Source: JAFGVL01 sp964546015 (GTDB lineage: Bacteria > Bacteroidota > Bacteroidia > Bacteroidales > Paludibacteraceae). From it: a DNA stretch of 64,000 bases. The stretch covers positions 216,595 through 280,594 of the forward strand of contig CAZJHO010000003.1 in NCBI GenBank assembly GCA_964546015.1, written 5' to 3'. The notes beneath the pieces are model-generated. The model made no database searches. It worked only from the letters and a program-made list of their open reading frames with translations, and was not told the DNA's origin. Below, piece by piece: positions 32,901 through 39,876 of the stretch. Each line of letters begins with the position of its first letter. Position 1 is the first letter of the stretch. The position numbers and the translations under genes were made by a program.

Positions 32901-35461
32901 TGTTTTACCTCCTCTTTTTTACCGCTTAATGCAAAGTAGGCAATCGCACCTAACAACAACACGCCGCCAACGCCGATACCTATTTTTACAGGGGTACTCA
33001 TTCCTGTGTTGGTGTTGGCTGTGGCTGCCTTATTAATGGCGGCTGTTTGCACAACAGGGTTGTTTGCCAACGCGGGATTGCTCGCAAGGGCTGCTTGTAT
33101 GACAGGATTTTCCAACGCATCGGGGTCGGTAGCAATCTGCGTTAAAATCAGTTGGTCTTCTGCGCTGTAATCATAATTGTCATATATCGGCTGTCCGTTT
33201 TCATCTATGGGAATGGGGTTACCGTTTTCATCGACATATTCTATCTCGCCGTTTTCTTGTGCGGGTTGCTGTCCGTTGGCTTGTATTTGGGCGGTCTTTT
33301 TACCGACAATGGAAGAGATAACGCCTAAAATGGCTGCTACTACCGTTGCGGCGGCAGCTATGGCAGGCGGGAAACCTAAGCCGTTGTTTTCGGTAACGTA
33401 GCCGTTTGCAATCAAACCCTGTAAGCCTTGTACGGCTGTTTCTTCGGGCGCGGGAACATCTACCGAGATACCGTTGGGATATTCCTGTACAGACATGGTG
33501 TCGGCGGTATTGTTGTTATCGAATTGCGCACCTGCGGCTATCATTGCTTGTTTGTCTGCTTCTATTTCGGCTTGTGCTTCTGCTTGTTCTGCCGCCGACA
33601 TATTATTGGCAGCTGCTTCCATTTCCGCCTTATTGAACTCTGTGCCGCCTTTCCATTTTTTCTTTGCGCCTTTCTCAATGGCGGCTCTTAGTTTTTTCTC
33701 CGACCCTTGCAGCCTGTCAGAATAGATTTTTTTTGTCTTGTCATAAGCCTTTTTCGCTTTTTCCCAATCTTCACGCTTAAAGCCCATTTGCACGGCTTCC
33801 TGTTCTGTAAAAATGCCAGGATAAAGCCGCTCGGAGATTTTAAACATATTCGTTCGGCACGCTATAAGCACACCGCCTTTTGCAAGCAAAGAAAGAGGTC
33901 CGAATTTTATCAGGAACTTCACTACCTTTTTGATAAATTTGCCTACGGCTTTTACAACTTTCTTAACTGCTGTACCTACTTTTTTCGCTACTTTCTTAAC
34001 GACTTTGGCTGTTTTCTTCGCTACTTTCTTGACTGCCGTAGCTGTCTTTTTTACCACCTTTTTTACTGCTGTGGTTGTCTTTTTGGCTACTTTTTTAACT
34101 GCCGAGCCTACTTTTTTGGCTGCTTTTTTTATTTTTTTGAATAATTTACCGTCTAACGCACCCAAGCCTGCAAGGTCGCCGAAACCACCAAGCCCTGCAA
34201 TAAATTCCTCGTGCTGTTCGTCTGTGATATTTTCGCCTGCAAGAATGCCAAGAGCCTTGTCGCGGGCAATGGGATTGTCCCAGTTCATTGTCATATAATC
34301 CAATGCGCCGACTGCCATTCTTGTTTCTTCGGGGCTGTCGAAATATTCTGTCGGCGAGTTGGCGACAAGGTCGCGGGTGCTTTCAAAATATTCTTTCATA
34401 CTTTGCAGGTCGTCTTCACTTGTGCTGACTGCACCCAACGCACCGACAAAATCGTAACCCTGCAACACATAATTGAATTGCTCCTCGTTGTCGTAAGTGC
34501 TGCCCAAGCCCTCAATTACTTCGGGTGTTTCTGCTATTTCCTGTGTAATGATTTTTTCTTCGGGTTGTTCGGGAGCAAGTCCTGCGGGTGTGATGTCGGG
34601 AACTGCCGTAGCTGTATGTTTTGTAACTTTCTTTCGTCTTGCAGCGATACCGTTACGTTTCTTTCCAATTTTCTTACGCAAAAAAGCGTCTTGAGTGGCA
34701 TTTTTTACTCCCCGCGCGTGTTCGGTCAATGCGGCGTTTGAGTTTAGTTTGCGTATGTTGTTGAAAAAACCGCGTTTGCCTGTTTTGGTGCGTACCGCGC
34801 CTAATCCGTTTACTTCGTATTCTTCAATGTCATACAAATTGCCCTCTATGCCGCCTTGCATAAACTCGTATTGTTCGTCTTCGTGGTCGGGCATAACGAT
34901 TGCACCCAATCCAATCAGGCGTTCTTCTTCTTTGGCGGCAATGTCAAGGGCTGCCTCACGGTCGGGCGTGTCCCAATAGTCAATCACATAACCGAGCATT
35001 TTATTAAACATTTTTGGGTTTTGATAGCCTGCAATGGTTTGAGGTGCTTGCTCTGTGATATACTTTGTTCTGACAAGGTGGTTAAGCAACATTTCATCGT
35101 CTTCGATACTGCCGTTGCCCTCGAAGCCTGCAAAGTCCAAGCCTTTGAGAACGGTGTCGATATTGTCGGCGACCTGCCTTGTATAACCTTGTGTGTAGAA
35201 ATCGTAGATTTGTCCAAGTTTCGGCGTGAGTTTACGGCGGAACGGGGATTTCCTGTTTGCCATTCGCTCTTTTAGTTGAGTCTGCTGTTCGGGCGACAAA
35301 TCGCTGAATTTCTTATGCGGAATTTTGGAAATGGGTTTTCCCGCGCGTTTTTCTCTCATTTTATCAAAAACGCCATGTATTCCGCTATCTGTGCCGTCAA
35401 GGAATTGAATATCCAAGCCGTCAATGCCGTCTAAAAATTGTATGCCTATTCCGTTTATCAT
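32897..35461 (-). CDS. 854-aa protein with 11-residue amphipathic repeats and C-terminal membrane helix
   Basis: Layout: two tandem QFLDG motifs within the first 25 residues, a globular charged region (about 30-430) with scattered G-L-G-A/G-L motifs, and about seven hendecad repeats at about 440-515 (consensus K-K-V-x-K-K-T-x-T-A-V). A hydrophobic stretch ends 'L-L-A-K-G-G-V-L-I'. An Ala/Glu-rich helical region, a hydrophobic segment near 695-718, an acidic linker and a C-terminal membrane helix (about 830-848) ending 'S-G-K-K-E-E' complete it. The repeats predict a long basic amphipathic helix able to lie on a membrane or bind DNA. I recognise no family. It is the largest late gene after the helicase and second in the late operon. 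Confidence 0.6.
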   Translation of the reverse strand: MINGIGIQFLDGIDGLDIQFLDGTDSGIHGVFDKMREKRAGKPISKIPHKKFSDLSPEQQTQLKERMANRKSPFRRKLTPKLGQIYDFYTQGYTRQVADNIDTVLKGLDFAGFEGNGSIEDDEMLLNHLVRTKYITEQAPQTIAGYQNPKMFNKMLGYVIDYWDTPDREAALDIAAKEEERLIGLGAIVMPDHEDEQYEFMQGGIEGNLYDIEEYEVNGLGAVRTKTGKRGFFNNIRKLNSNAALTEHARGVKNATQDAFLRKKIGKKRNGIAARRKKVTKHTATAVPDITPAGLAPEQPEEKIITQEIAETPEVIEGLGSTYDNEEQFNYVLQGYDFVGALGAVSTSEDDLQSMKEYFESTRDLVANSPTEYFDSPEETRMAVGALDYMTMNWDNPIARDKALGILAGENITDEQHEEFIAGLGGFGDLAGLGALDGKLFKKIKKAAKKVGSAVKKVAKKTTTAVKKVVKKTATAVKKVAKKTAKVVKKVAKKVGTAVKKVVKAVGKFIKKVVKFLIKFGPLSLLAKGGVLIACRTNMFKISERLYPGIFTEQEAVQMGFKREDWEKAKKAYDKTKKIYSDRLQGSEKKLRAAIEKGAKKKWKGGTEFNKAEMEAAANNMSAAEQAEAQAEIEADKQAMIAAGAQFDNNNTADTMSVQEYPNGISVDVPAPEETAVQGLQGLIANGYVTENNGLGFPPAIAAAATVVAAILGVISSIVGKKTAQIQANGQQPAQENGEIEYVDENGNPIPIDENGQPIYDNYDYSAEDQLILTQIATDPDALENPVIQAALASNPALANNPVVQTAAINKAATANTNTGMSTPVKIGIGVGGVLLLGAIAYFALSGKKEEVKQ

Positions 35462-35463
35462 AA

Positions 35464-36543
35464 TTAAAAATCTTTGTGTTTGGAGGGTGGTTTTTCATAA
35501 AAGCAACTATCGACAACAGGGTCGCAAACGAGTGTTTTGCCATTGTAAGGCACGACAACGTAAACGTGTTGATAGTTGGCTTTGCCGTTATAGGCGGCTA
35601 TTCTGAATTTAAAAGGTATTCTCAAATTGTGCAGTATAGAGCCGATAAGCACGCTGTAACAGTCGCAGTCGCCTTTCCTGTCCCAAAGGGTGCGGAGCGG
35701 GCGGCGTACCTGTTCGGTCATCGGACTATCGGGTACATATTGAATGTAGTTATATACAAAGTCGAAAATGCTTTGCAGGGTTTCTTCTATGGTGGGTTTT
35801 GCTAATTTCTTTGCCAAAAGGGAAGTATCTGCCTTGTATTTTTTGGCGATGTCCTGCATAAGATAAACGGTGTCTTCCGTAGAGCCATCGGGTATCATTA
35901 TCAAGTCGCGGCGTTTGAGTTCCGTTTTGGGCGGAATGTACATCTCGTAATGGCTGAATGGTTTGATATTGCGCAAACTTGCTGCCGTCAACCCCAAGCC
36001 TTTAACTGCGGTGTTTGCTTTGCCTGTTTCGGCGTTTACATCGCGGCTGTCGCCTAATTTGATTTTGTCAATGGAGAAAACAATGCTGTTGTTGTAGGTA
36101 CAAGTTACATCAAGGCTGATGTCATTGAGCAATGCCGAATAATCGCCTTTTGAAAGTATTACATTCACTACATCGCCCACCACAGAAATAAGCGACAAGG
36201 TCGAAACCATTAATTTTAACCCTTTGAGCGAGTTGGTAGAATTGGGCTTAATGGTTACGCTGTTGCTGTTGGGTTTGGTAGTGGCTACTTTGCTGCCTTT
36301 GTAATACACATCGACCGCATTGACCTGAATGGTCATTGATTGGTCGGTACGGTTGCCGAAGTCAATGGCAAGAGGGATTTTTATGTCGGTCAGCGTTACT
36401 TGAAAATTACTTAGTCCGCCGTCCAATTTCGGCGAAATAGTGAGCAGCTTGGCAAAGTTTTGAAGTTGGAACAGTTTTATTACGCCCAATGTCAAAGCAG
36501 CCACGCCGCCTATTGCAAGTACTATTTTTGCGGTTTTTTCCAT
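35464..36543 (-). CDS. membrane-anchored transglutaminase/papain-fold protein
   Basis: 359 aa. An N-terminal membrane helix (about 6-24), a beta-rich LEA/Ig-like domain (about 30-190), and a C-terminal transglutaminase-like domain (about 215-350). Putative triad: Cys in 'K-G-D-C-D-C-Y-S' (about 291-293), His in 'Y-Q-H-V-Y-V' (about 324), Asp in 'V-C-D-P-V-V-D' (about 338). Such domains act as cysteine proteases or crosslinkers; in phage-like gene sets they are candidates for maturation protease or wall-penetration enzyme. First gene of the late operon, downstream of a 10-bp-phased repeat (36599-36640). Confidence 0.65.
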   Translation of the reverse strand: MEKTAKIVLAIGGVAALTLGVIKLFQLQNFAKLLTISPKLDGGLSNFQVTLTDIKIPLAIDFGNRTDQSMTIQVNAVDVYYKGSKVATTKPNSNSVTIKPNSTNSLKGLKLMVSTLSLISVVGDVVNVILSKGDYSALLNDISLDVTCTYNNSIVFSIDKIKLGDSRDVNAETGKANTAVKGLGLTAASLRNIKPFSHYEMYIPPKTELKRRDLIMIPDGSTEDTVYLMQDIAKKYKADTSLLAKKLAKPTIEETLQSIFDFVYNYIQYVPDSPMTEQVRRPLRTLWDRKGDCDCYSVLIGSILHNLRIPFKFRIAAYNGKANYQHVYVVVPYNGKTLVCDPVVDSCFYEKPPSKHKDF

Positions 36544-36598
36544 GTGATTAAAAAACTATACCGCAAAGTAACGTACCCGCTGTAACGCGAATGCTTTA

Positions 36599-36640
36599 TA
36601 TGACCAGATATGACGACTTATGACGTGATAAGACGAGATA
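36599..36640. repeat. four 10-bp-phased TGAC repeats upstream of the late operon
   Basis: TGACCAGATA, TGACGACTTA, TGACGTGATA and AGACGAGATA follow each other without gaps (36601-36640). One repeat per helical turn puts all copies on one face of the DNA. They lie about 56 bp upstream of the first late gene, next to a possible -7 element TTACTTTG (minus strand, about 36563-36570). Candidate binding array for a late-gene activator, or iterons for the replication protein encoded just upstream. Confidence 0.5.
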
Positions 36641-36650
36641 CGTCCTTTAA

Positions 36651-37625
36651 TTACTCTTTGATTTCATAACTTAGCGTTCGTTCCGACAGTATTTTTTTCA
36701 ACGATTGTCGAAAAGTATCAATGTTATCTTCGAGAAAATCATATAAATTTTTCGATAATTGCAATGTAAGATGTTTTTCGCTATTTTTCACGCCATAAAG
36801 TTCTGATATTACGCTGAATATAGGCGATTTTGAAGGACTTATCTTTGCCGACAAATCGTATATTTCCTGCCAATTTTTGACAAATTCGAGCGGAAAAGTC
36901 GCCGCCCCTTTCGTGTCCCAATTCCGCAATAACGAACATCGGTCGTGTATGGCTACGCCGTTTTTATTTATCCAACCTGTTGATTGGTAGTGATTGATAA
37001 ACCGCTCTACTTCCGATTTTGCCGACTTTATGCCTTTTTCAAAAAAAAGAATTTCAAAAAAAATCTCTCTTTCTCTGTCTGAAATTTCACGCGCAGCGTT
37101 TTCTAAAGAGATAGTTTTATTTACTTTTATTTCTTTTACTTTACTATGCGAATTAATCGACCGATTTACCGAGTTATTCGACCGATTAACTTCGTTTATC
37201 GGTGGATTAATTGTTTTAGGTACATTTTTAGGCAATTCTATGAGCCAATAGTCCGTATTTATCTCTACTTCTTTCCGCTCGCTTGTAGCTTGCACATAAC
37301 GTCTTTGGATACCCTTTGAAGTCAGCACGCAGAACGACTTAAATACGGTTTCGTCAAAAAAACCACGTCTAAGCAACCCTCTTACAACTTCATCTACATT
37401 GTTTGTCGAAACACTTTCAACACCTATATTCTTTGCGAATAACAGACATTCGTCAGCACCCCATTTGTAGTAGTATCCGTTTTTGTATATTTTGCACAAC
37501 AAGCGAATGGTAATATATCCGCCTTTCACACCAAATTCGCCCTCTATAAGCTGCAGCTTATCATTGAGGAAGAAATCAACATCAAAAGGAAAATAGTCTA
37601 TACCTGTCTTATTTGGTCGAGCCAT
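36651..37625 (-). CDS. replication initiation-type protein (Lin1244/Lin1753-like N-terminus)
   Basis: 324 aa. The first 100 residues ('Y-F-P-F-D-V-D-F-F-L-N-D-K' then 'V-K-G-G-Y-I-T-I-R-L-L-C-K-I-Y' and 'R-G-F-F-D-E') match the Lin1244/Lin1753-like winged-helix domain (DUF4373) of phage replisome organisers found in Bacteroidota elements. A polar linker rich in Asn/Ser (about 135-160) follows, then a DnaD-like C-terminal part ('W-I-N-K-N-G-V-A-I'). Likely role: recognise the element origin and load host replication proteins. Last gene of the early block. Confidence 0.7.
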   Translation of the reverse strand: MARPNKTGIDYFPFDVDFFLNDKLQLIEGEFGVKGGYITIRLLCKIYKNGYYYKWGADECLLFAKNIGVESVSTNNVDEVVRGLLRRGFFDETVFKSFCVLTSKGIQRRYVQATSERKEVEINTDYWLIELPKNVPKTINPPINEVNRSNNSVNRSINSHSKVKEIKVNKTISLENAAREISDREREIFFEILFFEKGIKSAKSEVERFINHYQSTGWINKNGVAIHDRCSLLRNWDTKGAATFPLEFVKNWQEIYDLSAKISPSKSPIFSVISELYGVKNSEKHLTLQLSKNLYDFLEDNIDTFRQSLKKILSERTLSYEIKE

Positions 37626-37638
37626 TTTTATTATTTCA

Positions 37639-37857
37639 TTATTCTTCTATTGGATAGCCAATGCGCTCGCAAATGAGTTCCATTTGTTTGGGTGTAAATT
37701 CTTTTTGTCCCTTTACATAGCCGCTTTCTTCAAGTTCTGTCTTCAGCACTTGCAACGAATTTACCCTACGCCAAAAGGTTTTTAAATGTTTGTAACCGAG
37801 TTTTTGAGATAATTCCGATACGCCTATGCGGTATGATTTTTCTTCCGAGTTACCCAT
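37639..37857 (-). CDS. small DNA-binding-like protein
   Basis: 72 aa. A helical sequence with 'I-G-V-S-E-L-S-Q-K-L-G-Y-K' resembling the first helices of a winged or excisionase-type HTH and a C-terminal 'F-T-P-K-Q-M-E-L-I-C-E-R-I-G'. Placed between the zinc-ribbon-like and replication genes of the early block. Regulatory or replication accessory role possible; not recognised. Confidence 0.55.
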   Translation of the reverse strand: MGNSEEKSYRIGVSELSQKLGYKHLKTFWRRVNSLQVLKTELEESGYVKGQKEFTPKQMELICERIGYPIEE

Positions 37858-37878
37858 ATTCTTATTTTTAATGTTCTA

Positions 37879-38247
37879 TTACTCTTTTTCAAAAACAGAC
37901 GCACAAAACGGACAAACATATTTATCGGCTTCAACAATATGAAAAAGCAAACTGTTATGCGTATTTGCATGGTGGATTTTTATTATTTCCCATAATTCTT
38001 TATCTGTGGGCGACACTTCTTGTTTTTCGTAATACTCTTTATATTGCTCATAAAAACTTTGTCCGCGCCACGATTTCTCGCAATTCGGACAATTGGCAAT
38101 CATTGTTTCGTTAGTCAAACGAAACTCTTTTACCGATTTTTGTAATTCGGTTGTGATTGTTTCTGTTAAGTTGTCGGGCATCATTCTTTCATGAATATCT
38201 GACAATGCCTTGTTGTAGGCTTTTTTTTCATTGTAAGTCATAATCAT
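37879..38247 (-). CDS. protein with two CxxC pairs (zinc-ribbon-like)
   Basis: 122 aa. CPNC near residue 54 and CPFC near 116, spaced about 60 residues apart, suggest one zinc site formed from both ends of the chain. Between them is a helical segment with 'W-R-G-Q-S-F-Y-E-Q-Y'. No catalytic motif. Likely a nucleic-acid-binding or regulatory protein of the early block. Family not recognised. Confidence 0.55.
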   Translation of the reverse strand: MIMTYNEKKAYNKALSDIHERMMPDNLTETITTELQKSVKEFRLTNETMIANCPNCEKSWRGQSFYEQYKEYYEKQEVSPTDKELWEIIKIHHANTHNSLLFHIVEADKYVCPFCASVFEKE

Positions 38248-38257
38248 TGTAAATTAA

Positions 38258-38617
38258 CTATTTATCAATCTTGATAGTTCGTCTTTGTTGAGCATGGGAT
38301 TTATGATTATTGATAAGGTCGTTCATACATTCGTCAGTGCTGCGGATTTTCTTATCCGAAAGCATCCGCTTAATTTCCGCAATGGTATAATATGATTTGC
38401 CTGAGATGATAGAATAGGAAATCAGCCGCTTAGTGCGTAAGCGTTGGAGAGTACGTTCGCTGATTTTGAGAAAGGTACAAACTTCGTAACTATCAACCCA
38501 CATTTGGTCGGGGTCGGCAGTATCATCGTCCTGATGTTCTGCTACGAACTTTGCTATGACATTGATTTTAGATATCAGTTCTTTGTACGCCTGACTATCT
38601 ATTGTTATGACTTCCAT
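38258..38617 (-). CDS. helix-turn-helix (excisionase-type) regulator
   Basis: 119 aa. Residues about 40-95 form a MerR/excisionase-type HTH_17 domain: 'V-C-T-F-L-K-I-S-E-R-T-L-Q-R-L-R' then 'I-S-Y-S-I-I-S-G-K-S-Y-Y-T-I-A-E-I'. Such proteins are ubiquitous in Bacteroidota mobile elements as excisionase or regulator. First gene of the early block; a palindrome TTTTCCC-aagtc-GGGAAAA (38667-38685) lies just upstream of its start and could be its operator. Confidence 0.78.
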   Translation of the reverse strand: MEVITIDSQAYKELISKINVIAKFVAEHQDDDTADPDQMWVDSYEVCTFLKISERTLQRLRTKRLISYSIISGKSYYTIAEIKRMLSDKKIRSTDECMNDLINNHKSHAQQRRTIKIDK

Positions 38618-38619
38618 AT

Positions 38620-38950
38620 TTACAACTTATTGATTTGATGCAAAGTTCCGATGTTTGAAAATTCTTTTTTCCCAAGTCGGGAAAACTATTTTTTCTGATA
38701 CGGCTGCAATACTATAAATCAAACATTTCTCAATATGATTTTTTGTAACAAGGAAACTCTTAGGTTGGGAATGGTATAAATGGAAAGAAAATACAATGAA
38801 AAAAGCCCCAAAAATGTGAATTTTGGGGCTTGATAGAGTAGTTTTTGAATAAATAAAGTTGGGAATAAATATAGTTGTATATTGCTAAAAATTAACTATA
38901 TATTCAAAAATACAATACTTATTATAAATCAAAAAGTTGGGAAAATACAT
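38620..38950. promoter_or_regulatory. control region between rteC and the early block
   Basis: A 330-bp non-coding region. It holds a weak -7 box for the HTH gene (minus-strand GAACTTTG, 38641-38648), the palindrome TTTTCCCaagtcGGGAAAA (38667-38685), and three direct copies of GTTGGGAA (38764-38771, 38858-38865, 38936-38943). A terminator hairpin lies at 38804-38830. The shared GGGAA core suggests one protein binding repeatedly across the region. Confidence 0.45.
38804..38830 (-). terminator. terminator downstream of rteC
   Basis: AGCCCCAAAA and TTTTGGGGCT form a perfect 10-bp stem with a short loop. On the minus strand it is followed by a T-run, so it ends transcription coming from rteC and separates it from the early block. 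Confidence 0.75.
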
Positions 38951-39796
38951 TTATCGTGCATCATCTTCGTCCATTTTTTTAATTAGTTTTTCTTTCAGTT
39001 CGTCCAAAAACTGTGTCCTGTTCGCACGGTCGCGCATTTCAAGGTAGGTATGATATGGGTTTCCCAAATCAATATTAAATACATTTTCAAAATATCCTAC
39101 AATACGTTTGAGATTTGTTTTCCCGAAATCAAAACATTCGGCTTCACAAAGAGCATAAATAAGTTCTACAAGGTCGGTTTTCTTCTTTGTCCATGTTTTC
39201 TTAACCTTTGGGAATACCGCTTTTTCTGCCGATTGTCGTTCTGCTTGTTCTAATTTATGCAATTCTTCATTCAGGTAAATGCGTAGTAATTCATTCGCCA
39301 ACAATTTAGCTGCTTTGAAATCGCAATGACTTGAAATTTGAGGGTCGCGCTCAAAATAAAAACTTTCCAAATGCAGAGGCATATTGGGTTTATGTCGCAT
39401 GAAACAAATTTTATCGAAGTGTGTTCCACTTGAACGATAATATTTATAGAAGTCCAGATTTTCGTCAAAAAAATCTTTTAGGCGGTCAAGTTCTTTCTCA
39501 ATATATTTTTTCTGCACTTCATCACTTCCATTGGGGCGCATAGCTTCGACCCTGTATATTTTTTGGTAATAAATCAGCTTAGAAAATAGTTGCGGTTTGG
39601 TTTCCTTAAAAAATTTGATTTCTTCGTCATCATCTTTGAACGTGTAGTCGGAAATAAATGTTTTGATTTCTTTAAACATATCTTCCAACAACTTAATGAT
39701 AGGGGGAACAATTTGCAAAATGTCCCCCTCACTGTGTTCAATAGACTGTAATTTGTCCAAATAACCCTTTGAAATTTTCTTAATGGTTGCTTCCAT
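38951..39796 (-). CDS. rteC: RteC domain protein
   Basis: 281 aa, matching RteC of CTnDOT-type conjugative transposons in length and landmarks: 'Y-Y-R-S-S-G-T-H-F-D' near 120, 'F-Y-F-E-R-D-P-Q-I-S-S-H-C-D-F-K-A-A-K' near 148, and a C-terminal winged-helix-like part ending '..M-R-D-R-A-N-R-T-Q-F-L-D-E-L'. In CTnDOT RteC activates the excision operon. Here no rteA/rteB, exc or tra genes are present, so it may now control the neighbouring early block or be a leftover. Its own terminator lies at 38804-38830. Confidence 0.85.
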   Translation of the reverse strand: MEATIKKISKGYLDKLQSIEHSEGDILQIVPPIIKLLEDMFKEIKTFISDYTFKDDDEEIKFFKETKPQLFSKLIYYQKIYRVEAMRPNGSDEVQKKYIEKELDRLKDFFDENLDFYKYYRSSGTHFDKICFMRHKPNMPLHLESFYFERDPQISSHCDFKAAKLLANELLRIYLNEELHKLEQAERQSAEKAVFPKVKKTWTKKKTDLVELIYALCEAECFDFGKTNLKRIVGYFENVFNIDLGNPYHTYLEMRDRANRTQFLDELKEKLIKKMDEDDAR

Positions 39797-39812
39797 GCGA
39801 TACTGTTTTTAC

Positions 39813-39862
39813 AGGCATCAACCACTACAAACTGAAAATTACAACGGCAACGATTGATGCCT
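39813..39862. terminator. inverted repeat between arsA and rteC
   Basis: AGGCATCAA (39813-39821) is the inverse of TTGATGCCT (39854-39862). It sits just past the arsA stop in the arsA-to-rteC gap, so it could end the ars transcript or act as an operator for rteC. No T-tract is visible on the minus strand. Confidence 0.35.
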
Positions 39863-39876
39863 TAGGTTTATAAATA

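Larger units (their letters stand above)
14747..38617 (-). mobile_element. provirus-like core, possibly a tailless membrane-containing virus
   Basis: Twenty-eight co-directional genes, mostly overlapping or a few bp apart. The early block (36651-38617) has an HTH protein, a double-CxxC protein and a Lin1244/Lin1753-type replication protein. The late block (14747-36543) has about nine predicted single-span membrane proteins, several small beta-rich proteins, two spike-like proteins, lysis-like proteins and a methyltransferase/helicase/ATPase set. I found no tailed-phage hallmarks and no conjugation genes. The virus interpretation is inference from architecture. Confidence 0.55.

Noticed and set aside
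33880..34150. Repeat DNA in the 854-aa gene as a CRISPR or minisatellite
   Set aside because: The unit is 33 bp with no spacer and stays in frame as 11-residue protein repeats, so it is coding structure.
14747..38617. Ordinary tailed prophage
   Set aside because: No terminase, portal, head-tail joining, tape measure or baseplate gene could be recognised in 24 kb of packed genes, though fast-evolving versions cannot be excluded without profile searches.
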